64,000 nucleotides of DNA from Ralstonia sp. RRA. GTDB taxonomy: Bacteria; Pseudomonadota; Gammaproteobacteria; Burkholderiales; Burkholderiaceae. Under the pieces are notes generated by a model. That model saw only the letters and a list, made by a program, of their open reading frames with translations, was not told where the DNA came from and did not search any database. A program made the translations under genes and the position numbers. How positions within the stretch are numbered: the first letter of the stretch is position 1; the number at the start of each line of letters is the position of its first letter. Below, in pieces: positions 57,552-64,000 of the stretch. The stretch lies in the NCBI RefSeq assembly GCF_037023145.1, contig NZ_CP146091.1, forward strand, positions 3,472,001 through 3,536,000, read 5' to 3'.

Positions 57552-59138
57552 TCAGAAGATTGCCTTGAACACCCAGTACAGCGCGCCGGCCAGCACGATC
57601 GACGCCGGCAGCGTCAGCACCCATGCCAGCAGCAGGCTGCGCACGGTATTCCACTGCAGCCCCGAACCGTTGGCGGCCATCGTGCCCGCCACGCCCGACG
57701 ACAGCACATGCGTGGTCGACACCGGCAGGCCATACGCATCGGCCGCACCAATCGTCGCCATCGCCACCAGCTCGGCCGAGGCGCCCTGCCCGTACGTCAG
57801 GTGCTGCTTGCCGATCTTCTCGCCCACCGTGATGACGATGCGCTTCCAGCCGACCATCGTGCCCAGGCCCAGCGCAATGGCCACGGCCACCTTCACCCAC
57901 GTGGGGATGAACTTGGTGGCGTGGTCGAGCTGCTGTTTGTAGTTGTCGATGATGGCTTGGTCGTCCTTGCTGATGGCGGGTTGGCCATTCTTCTTGAGCA
58001 AGCGGATGGTCTCGGAGACCAGGTACATGTTGTTGCGGACGTTATCCACCTCGTTCTGTGGCACGCTGGCCATTGAGCCCGTCTGGCCGACCTGGGCGGC
58101 AATGGTGTCCGTCAGTGCCTGCACGGCGGGCAGCGTGGCTGGCGTGAGCGTGCGCGACTGCACGTAGGTCTGCACATCCGCACGCGGGTTGGCCGACGGC
58201 GCCACACCGTTGGCGTACCTGCCGAAGGCGGCCGAAGCCTGATGCGACACGGCCAGGAAGGTTTGCGTTTCGGCCGGCGTCACGGCGCGGTTGAGCGCGT
58301 AGACGGTGGGCACCGTGCCGATCAGGATCAGCATGATCAGGCCCATGCCCTTCTGTCCGTCATTGGAGCCGTGCGCGAACGACACGCCCGTGCAGGTGAG
58401 GATGAGCAGCGCGCGAATCCAGAATGGCGGCGGCTGGTTGCCCTCGGGCTCGGCATAGAGCGCCGGCACGCGCACCAGCGCCTTGAGCAGCAGCAGAAGC
58501 AGCGCCGCCAGCAGAAAACCGATGATGGGCGAGAACAGCAGGGCCTTGCCCACCCCCAGCGCCTGGCTCCAATCCACCCCGCTGGTACCATTGGCGCCGC
58601 GCAGGAGCTGGTTCATCAGCCCCACGCCGATGATCGAACCGATGAGCGTGTGCGAGCTGGACGACGGCAGCCCCAGGTACCACGTCGCCAGGTTCCAGAT
58701 GATGGCCGCGATCAGCAGCGCAAACACCATCGCAAAGCCCGAATGGCTGCCCACCTGCAGGATCAGCTCCACCGGCAGCAGTTGCAGGATGCCGAACGCC
58801 ACCGCGCCGCTGGAGGTCAGCACCCCGGCAAAATTCCACAGGCCCGACCACACCACCGCCAAGTGCGGCGACAGCGAATGCGTATAGATGACCGTGGCCA
58901 CCGCATTGGCCGTGTCGTGGAAGCCGTTGACGAACTCAAAGCCCAGCGCGATCACCAGTGCAATGCCAAGCAGGACAAACGGAAACACCGAACTGGCGGC
59001 CACGCTTTCCAGGTCGGACACCAGGTGGCTGATCACGTAGGCGGCACCGGCCGCCAGGATCAGCAGAAACAGCGCAATGCCGGCGTTGCGAAAGCGCGCG
59101 GGCACGGCGCCGGGTTGCACGGTAAGGGGATGCGACAT
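57552..59138 (-). CDS. pit: Inorganic phosphate transporter (Pit family)
   Basis: Low-affinity metal-phosphate symporter of 528 residues with about ten hydrophobic helices. The duplicated Pit motifs are GFHDTANAVATVIYT in the first half and VSTTHVLSSGVAGTM in the second. A large hydrophilic middle segment is typical of PitA. ATG at 59138 gives MSHPLTV; a TTG four codons upstream is less likely. Convergent with ppk2. Confidence 0.92.
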   Translation of the reverse strand: MSHPLTVQPGAVPARFRNAGIALFLLILAAGAAYVISHLVSDLESVAASSVFPFVLLGIALVIALGFEFVNGFHDTANAVATVIYTHSLSPHLAVVWSGLWNFAGVLTSSGAVAFGILQLLPVELILQVGSHSGFAMVFALLIAAIIWNLATWYLGLPSSSSHTLIGSIIGVGLMNQLLRGANGTSGVDWSQALGVGKALLFSPIIGFLLAALLLLLLKALVRVPALYAEPEGNQPPPFWIRALLILTCTGVSFAHGSNDGQKGMGLIMLILIGTVPTVYALNRAVTPAETQTFLAVSHQASAAFGRYANGVAPSANPRADVQTYVQSRTLTPATLPAVQALTDTIAAQVGQTGSMASVPQNEVDNVRNNMYLVSETIRLLKKNGQPAISKDDQAIIDNYKQQLDHATKFIPTWVKVAVAIALGLGTMVGWKRIVITVGEKIGKQHLTYGQGASAELVAMATIGAADAYGLPVSTTHVLSSGVAGTMAANGSGLQWNTVRSLLLAWVLTLPASIVLAGALYWVFKAIF

Positions 59139-59276
59139 GGGGGTCACCAAGGCGGGGCTGGGGGAGTGCTCGATTCTAGGAGCCGCCCCGAGGCCGTAGG
59201 TGACGGTTTCGTGTCGCGTTTGTTTCCGTTGATTGCGGATGTAGGGACTGGCGCGGCAAGGACCTGGCGGTATGGT

Positions 59277-59564
59277 CTACACCGTTGGTCGGATCTCGAA
59301 CCCCGGCACCAAGGCCTCGTTGGTGCCCGGAGCGACGTCCAGTTCGGTGACGTGGGCACCGGCGGGCCCCTCCCACATCCATTCGCGCATGCGCAGCACA
59401 TGGGCTTCGGGGCCGGCCAGGAAGGCCTCGACCGCCCCATCGCGACGGTTGCGCACCCACCCCCGCAGGCCCAGTGCACGGGCCATGTCGGCACACGCCG
59501 CCCGATAGCCCACGCCCTGCACACGGCCCTGTACGGTAACGATCACTTGTGCGATGGCGGACAT
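59277..59564 (-). CDS. acyP: Acylphosphatase
   Basis: Small enzyme of 95 residues hydrolysing acyl-phosphates. The phosphate-binding loop GRVQGVGYR places catalytic Arg21, and GWVRNRRDGAVEA contains Asn39. The ATG at 59564 gives MSAIAQVIV; an upstream 17-codon extension of the frame is unlikely. Independent gene. Confidence 0.93.
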   Translation of the reverse strand: MSAIAQVIVTVQGRVQGVGYRAACADMARALGLRGWVRNRRDGAVEAFLAGPEAHVLRMREWMWEGPAGAHVTELDVAPGTNEALVPGFEIRPTV

Positions 59565-59839
59565 GGCGCGGCTCCAGGGCAGGCGGCGGGCAGGATGTTG
59601 GAAGGAAGATGACAAACCAACGTTGTCGCATCTCTGTCACATTTCTGGAATGTGACGTAGGCAGACTGACAACCGCACGGCGAGATCGGGCGTTACGCAA
59701 GGTAAACTAGGCGGCTTGCCGCCGGGTGCCAAGCGCCGCGCCCTGCCACCCACGCCACGTATCGCGCCTTGGTCCAGACAGCGGGCCACGTGACTTCCGT
59801 CAGCGCGACTTGTTCAGCGATTTGTCCCGGTCATTCAAG

Positions 59840-61612
59840 ATGCAGCAAAACGACAACGAAACCACCGTCCGGGGCCCCTTCGGTGCCAATTTTGGCGTCA
59901 ACATCGGCAACCTGCTGACGGCGCCGCCCAACCGCTTTGACCTGGCGCTGCTGCCCATCATCCTGGCCGCCATCGTGCTCGTGGCGTTTGCCGCCAAGCA
60001 GATGAACGTGCCGTACACGCCCGGCGAGACACAGCTGGACGTCAGCCTGGACGTGGCGCAACTGCCCTACTACCTGCTGCGCACCAGCATCCGCATGCTG
60101 CTGGCGCTGGGTGCGTCGCTGGCATTCTCGTTTGCGTTTGCCGCCATTGCATCCAAGAACCGCACGGCCGAGAAGGTGATGGTGCCGGCGCTGGACATCC
60201 TGCAATCGATTCCGGTGCTGGGTTTCCTGTCGATTACCGTCACGGGCTTCATTGCGCTGTTCCCGGGCAACCTGGTGGGCGTGGAATGCGCGGCCATCTT
60301 CGCCATCTTCACGTCGCAGGCGTGGAACATGGCGTTCTCGCTGTACCAATCGTTTCGCACCATCCCGACCGACCTGGAAGAGGCGGCCACGGTGTTCCGC
60401 CTGTCGAAGTGGCAGCGCTTCTGGCGCCTGGAAGTGCCGTTCGCCATGCCGGGCCTGCTGTGGAACATGATGATGTCGATGTCGGGCGGCTGGTTCTTCG
60501 TGGTGGCATCGGAAGCGATTTCCGTGTCGGGCCACGACATCAAGCTGCCGGGCATCGGGTCGTACATCTCGCTGGCGATCCAGCAGCAGAACTTGGCCGC
60601 AATCGGCTGGGCGATCCTGACGATGCTGATCGGCATTCTGCTGTACGACCAATTGCTGTTCCGTCCGCTGGTGGCCTGGGCAGACCGCTTCCGCTTCGAT
60701 GCGATGTCCTCTGAGCGCGAGCCGCAATCGTGGCTGCTGGACTTGCTGCGCCGCTCCGAGTGGGTCAAGGCGCTGCTGGAGCGCACCGCCGCGCTGGCCG
60801 AGCGCACGCTCTCCTGGGGCGCCGAGCGCACCCGGCCCACGGCCAGCAACAGCAACGGCTTTGCGCGCTTCCCGTGGTGGAACCGCGTGGCCGACGTCAT
60901 CATCATCCTGGCCGCATTGGCCGCCGTCGTGCACATCCTGCAGTTCGTGCGTTCCGAGGTGGGCTGGGCTGAAGTGGGCCACGTGCTGTGGCTTGGCTTC
61001 CTGACCATGACGCGCGTGATCCTGCTGATCGCGCTGGCCGCGCTGATCTGGGTGCCGATCGGCATCCGCATCGGCCTGAACCCGAACGTGGCGCGCATCG
61101 CGCAGCCGGTGGCGCAGTTCATGGCGGCCTTCCCGGCCAACCTGATGTTCCCGCTGGCGGTGATGCTCATCGCGCGCTTTTCGCTCAACCCGGAAATCTG
61201 GCTCTCTCCGCTGATGATTTTCGGCACGCAGTGGTACATCCTGTTCAACGTGATTGCCGGCGCGACGGGCATCCCGACCGAGTTGCGGCTGGCCGCGCGC
61301 AACTTCGGTCTGCGCGGCTGGCTGCTGTGGAAGCGCTTCCTGATCCCGGCGGTGTTCCCCAACCTGCTCACGGGCCTGGTGACGGCTGCCGGCGGTTCGT
61401 GGAACGCCAGCATCGTCTCCGAATACGTCACGTGGGGCGACCGCACGCTGGTGGCCACGGGCCTGGGCAGCTACATCGCCGAGATGACATCGAAGGGTGA
61501 CTTCCCGCGCATTGCGCTGGGCATTGTGGTGATGAGCCTGTTCGTGGTCGGCTTCAACCGGCTGCTGTGGAACCGCCTGTATGACATCGCGCAAGAGCGC
61601 ACCCGCCTGTAA
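59840..61612 (+). CDS. ABC transporter permease with two fused membrane domains
   Basis: Protein of 590 residues that contains two BPD-transporter permease domains (roughly 65-330 and 390-590), each with the EAA-type cytoplasmic loop (EEAATVFRLSKWQRFWRLEVP and ELRLAARNFGLRGWLLWKRF). It resembles permeases of the nitrate/sulfonate/taurine class, fused into one chain. It is followed after 43 bp by its ATPase. No binding-protein gene is adjacent, so its ligand is unknown. Start at 59840 has only a weak ribosome-binding site. Confidence 0.88.
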   Translation: MQQNDNETTVRGPFGANFGVNIGNLLTAPPNRFDLALLPIILAAIVLVAFAAKQMNVPYTPGETQLDVSLDVAQLPYYLLRTSIRMLLALGASLAFSFAFAAIASKNRTAEKVMVPALDILQSIPVLGFLSITVTGFIALFPGNLVGVECAAIFAIFTSQAWNMAFSLYQSFRTIPTDLEEAATVFRLSKWQRFWRLEVPFAMPGLLWNMMMSMSGGWFFVVASEAISVSGHDIKLPGIGSYISLAIQQQNLAAIGWAILTMLIGILLYDQLLFRPLVAWADRFRFDAMSSEREPQSWLLDLLRRSEWVKALLERTAALAERTLSWGAERTRPTASNSNGFARFPWWNRVADVIIILAALAAVVHILQFVRSEVGWAEVGHVLWLGFLTMTRVILLIALAALIWVPIGIRIGLNPNVARIAQPVAQFMAAFPANLMFPLAVMLIARFSLNPEIWLSPLMIFGTQWYILFNVIAGATGIPTELRLAARNFGLRGWLLWKRFLIPAVFPNLLTGLVTAAGGSWNASIVSEYVTWGDRTLVATGLGSYIAEMTSKGDFPRIALGIVVMSLFVVGFNRLLWNRLYDIAQERTRL

Positions 61613-61655
61613 GCCGACGCGCTTGTAATCCGACTACCTAGCAGAGAGCATCAAC

Positions 61656-63014
61656 ATGGCCACCAACGGCGAATCTGTCATCGAGCTGCGCGGCGTCTCG
61701 AAAATCTTCCGCACCGCAGACCACACCGACCGCTCGGTGCTCGAGGGTTTGGATATCAACATCCGCGAGGGCGAGATCGTCGCCATGCTGGGCAAGTCCG
61801 GCTCGGGCAAGTCGACCCTGCTGCGCATCATGGCGGGCCTGGTGCGTGCCGACCGCGGCCAGGTGCTGTTCCGTGGCCGCGAGTATTCCGGCCCGGTGCA
61901 GGGCATCGCGATGGTGTTCCAGTCGTTTGCGCTGTTCCCGTGGCTGACCGTGCAGCAGAACGTGGAACTCGGTTTGGAAGCGCAAGGCGTGCCCAAGGCT
62001 GACCGTGAAGAGCGCGCCGAACAGGCCATCGACCTGATCGGCCTGTCGGGCTTCAACAGCGCCCTGCCGCGCGAACTCTCGGGCGGCATGCGCCAGCGCG
62101 TGGGCATTGCGCGCGCGCTCGTCACCGAGCCCGATCTGCTGCTGATGGACGAAGCGTTCTCCGCACTCGACGTGCTGACCGGCGAGAACCTGCGCGACGA
62201 AATGCTCGACCTGTGGGAAGATCGCCGCACCAAGATCAAGGCCATCCTGATCGTCTCGCACAACATTGAAGAGGCGGTGATGATGGCGGACCGCATCGTC
62301 ATCCTCTCCAGCGACCCAGGGCGCATCCGCGCCGAAGTGCGTGTGCCCTTCCCGCGCCCGCGCAACCGCGATTCCGCCGCTGTGCGCAACCTCATCGACG
62401 AGGTGTACGGCCTGATGACCTCGCCCGAGCGCGTGGGTGTGCACGTGGGCGCCGAGTCTGCTGCGCAGCAACTCGCCTACCGCCTGCCGGAAGCCGAGAT
62501 CGGCCAGATGGAGGCGCTTCTCGACTTGCTGGTCGAAGCCCCATTCAATGGCCGCGCAGACTTGCCGCACCTGGCCGAAGAAGCCGGCGTGACCGACGAC
62601 GACCTGCTGCCCGCCTGCGAAGCGCTGGCCCTGCTGCAGCTCGCCACGATCGAGCGCGGCGACATCATCGTTACGCCGTTCGGCAAGACCTACATGGAAA
62701 CCGAACCGCCCGAGCGCAAGGTGCTGTTCGGCCAGAAGCTGCTCGAACAGGTGGCCCTGGCCTCGCACATCCGTGCCGAGCTGGAAGCCAACGAAGACGG
62801 CGAGATTCGCGAAGAGCAGGTCCTGCGCGAGCTGGAGGCCTACCTCAAGCCCGAGGAAGCCGAACGCGTGCTCAAGATCGGCATCGAATGGGGCCGCTAC
62901 GGCGAGGTGTACGAATACGTGTACAACACCGGCATGCTGACCCTGCCCCGTGAAGAGCGGGAGGAACGCGAAGAGCGTGAAGCGCAGGAAGGCGACGGGG
63001 CTGCCGGGGCGTAA
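61656..63014 (+). CDS. ABC transporter ATPase with C-terminal AAA-associated domain
   Basis: ATPase of 452 residues. Walker A GKSGSGKST at 46-54, signature LSGGMRQ at 141-147, Walker B LLLMDEAF at 161-168. The C-terminal 190 residues are a second module (AAA-associated domain), rich in Glu, and the tail is very acidic and repetitive (EEREEREERE). It pairs with the fused permease in an operon. The extra domain may regulate the transporter; the transported ligand is not known. Confidence 0.9.
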   Translation: MATNGESVIELRGVSKIFRTADHTDRSVLEGLDINIREGEIVAMLGKSGSGKSTLLRIMAGLVRADRGQVLFRGREYSGPVQGIAMVFQSFALFPWLTVQQNVELGLEAQGVPKADREERAEQAIDLIGLSGFNSALPRELSGGMRQRVGIARALVTEPDLLLMDEAFSALDVLTGENLRDEMLDLWEDRRTKIKAILIVSHNIEEAVMMADRIVILSSDPGRIRAEVRVPFPRPRNRDSAAVRNLIDEVYGLMTSPERVGVHVGAESAAQQLAYRLPEAEIGQMEALLDLLVEAPFNGRADLPHLAEEAGVTDDDLLPACEALALLQLATIERGDIIVTPFGKTYMETEPPERKVLFGQKLLEQVALASHIRAELEANEDGEIREEQVLRELEAYLKPEEAERVLKIGIEWGRYGEVYEYVYNTGMLTLPREEREEREEREAQEGDGAAGA

Positions 63015-63039
63015 GACGCCGCTCACGTCGTTCCCCTGA

Positions 63040-63066
63040 ACAAGAGCCGCGCGATGCGGCTCTTGT
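63040..63066 (+). terminator. Stem-loop terminator after the ABC operon
   Basis: Perfect 11-bp stem ACAAGAGCCGC with a 5-base loop, 25 bp after the ATPase stop. The T-tract is weak, so it may be a partial terminator. The following 260 bp before the DUF2946 gene contain no clear gene. Confidence 0.7.
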
Positions 63067-63329
63067 CATATCCAGACGTTGTTCACGCGGTGCGACGGTT
63101 TGCCGCCAGCGCGGAATTAGCCATTGCCTCGACAAGCAAGGTCTCGAAAAAGCACGCCTGGCCGCACGCTTCGGCCGGATGCGGATCGGCAGCACGCCTG
63201 GGGCAAAACGGCAGGCAACACCCCCCTGCCGCCGATCTGGATACCGATGCTGTTTTGCGGTGTAATACCTCGCATCCGCACATGCTGGCGTTGTCCGCAC
63301 AGGGACGCCCGGCAGCCTTACTGGTCACC

Positions 63330-63719
63330 ATGCATTTCGCCCGCACCCGCAAAAGACTGACCGCCTGGCTTGGCCTGGTGGCGATGGTGCTCGTGCTGTT
63401 TGTGCCAATGGTGAGCCAGGCGCTGGAGGCGCAAGCGCTGCAGGCGTTCGAGCAGGCTGCGCCGCTTTGTGAAGCCAAACCATCTGCCGCTGCCAGCACC
63501 GCCCTGCCCATCGGGCATGAGATGCCAGCCGGCCACCACCACGCGGCCTGCGGCTACTGCGATCTGTTGGCAGACCAGGTGCTGGTGCCGACAACCCTTG
63601 CGCCGATGGTGGAGCCGGCACCCATCCATGCCACGGCATGGCCCGCGGAACCCGGTCGTCTGGCTGCGCATCAGGCGCGCCATACCGGGCGGCCGCGCGA
63701 CTCACCCTTCCTCCTCTGA
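63330..63719 (+). CDS. DUF2946 family protein
   Basis: Small membrane-associated protein of 129 residues with a hydrophobic segment near the N terminus (LGLVAMVLVLFVPMV) and a His/Cys-rich segment GHEMPAGHHHAACGYCDLLAD that matches the DUF2946 motif. Such proteins often sit in metal-related operons. The frame could extend upstream, but the family start agrees with ATG 63330. The next gene encodes another Cys-motif protein. Confidence 0.75.
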   Translation: MHFARTRKRLTAWLGLVAMVLVLFVPMVSQALEAQALQAFEQAAPLCEAKPSAAASTALPIGHEMPAGHHHAACGYCDLLADQVLVPTTLAPMVEPAPIHATAWPAEPGRLAAHQARHTGRPRDSPFLL

Positions 63720-63849
63720 CCACGTCAAACCAGGGCAGCGACTGCACCGCGCACTCGCACCCGGCTCGAGCCGTTTTCAGACAAGACGCCGTGCGACGCA
63801 CCTACTATTGATCAGGGCGCGCACGTACCTATCAGCGTGAGGAACACCC

Positions 63850-64000
63850 ATGACAACACCATCCAATATGCTCCGGTGCGCGGCACTGCTCGCGTGCGCC
63901 ACCGGCATGTTTGCACCCATTGCGGCGCATGCCTGCGCCACCTGCGGCTGCTCGCTCAGCACCGATGCCGCGATGGGCTATTCGGCCATCCCGGGCTGGC
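63850..64000 (+). CDS. Exported Cys-motif protein, cut by the right edge
   Basis: Only the first 50 codons are in the window. It begins MTTPSNMLRCAALLACATGM, followed by the probable signal-peptide end AAHA, then CATCGCSLSTDAAMGYS. A short GAGG precedes the ATG. It resembles exported proteins of unknown function with a C-x2-C-x-C motif, often seen with DUF2946 genes; a metal-binding role is only a possibility. Confidence 0.55.
   Translation, partial: MTTPSNMLRCAALLACATGMFAPIAAHACATCGCSLSTDAAMGYSAIPGW

Overview
The window looks like a chromosomal segment from a high-GC betaproteobacterium of the family Burkholderiaceae, most probably Ralstonia. The evidence is the gene order atpI-B-E-F-H-A-G-D-C beside mnmG-rsmG-parA-parB, the protein sequences, and small families typical of this group (DUF3717, DUF2272, DUF3820). 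I cannot fix the species. I found no phage, insertion sequence, CRISPR array, tRNA or rRNA.

Left block (1-12.3 kb, minus strand). The complete F1Fo ATP synthase operon (atpC cut by the left edge) starts from a good sigma70-like promoter near 7.5 kb. Next to it is mnmG-rsmG-parA-parB, tightly coupled. Three perfect 16-bp parS sites accompany it: one inside mnmG and two in the mnmG upstream region.

Middle block (12.3-43.6 kb). This is accessory metabolism and transport. It holds three LysR regulators (two beside a divergent oxidoreductase gene, one beside an aldo/keto reductase), an orphan branched-chain-type binding protein, a small-gene patch (DUF3995, an unknown protein, DUF3820), an HD-domain oxygenase-like gene, a cupin, a TSUP permease, and a full liv branched-chain amino acid ABC system. 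Then come a GMC oxidoreductase followed by a palindromic intergenic element, a copper module (cueR-copA divergent from copZ, each promoter with its own CueR box), OmpW, an ornithine cyclodeaminase homologue, a YhhN protein, an Lrp regulator divergent from phhA-phhB (phenylalanine hydroxylation), and a TctD/TctE-like two-component system.

The 650-bp gap at 43.6-44.3 kb, between a SET-domain methyltransferase gene and an HU gene, is the most striking feature. It has four perfect DnaA boxes and one near-perfect box, three of them at exact 13-bp steps. Next is a 60-bp AT-rich stretch in which a DnaA box is followed by four CTA trinucleotides, the layout of a bacterial unwinding element (DnaA-trio). 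I read it as the probable chromosomal oriC. The parS cluster is about 31 kb away, and the heavy operons on each side point away from it (atp and mnmG leftward, min rightward).

Right block (44.3-64 kb, mostly plus strand). It contains HU, a DUF2272 lipoprotein, an aldolase/panE pair, a Sel1 protein and a 5'-nucleotidase-type lipoprotein, and minCDE. These are followed by a citrate-synthase-like protein fused to a helix-turn-helix and divergent from a CoA-transferase, rlmJ, polyphosphate kinase 2 facing a Pit phosphate transporter, acylphosphatase, a two-gene ABC importer without a binding protein, a DUF2946 protein, and a cysteine-motif exported protein cut by the right edge.
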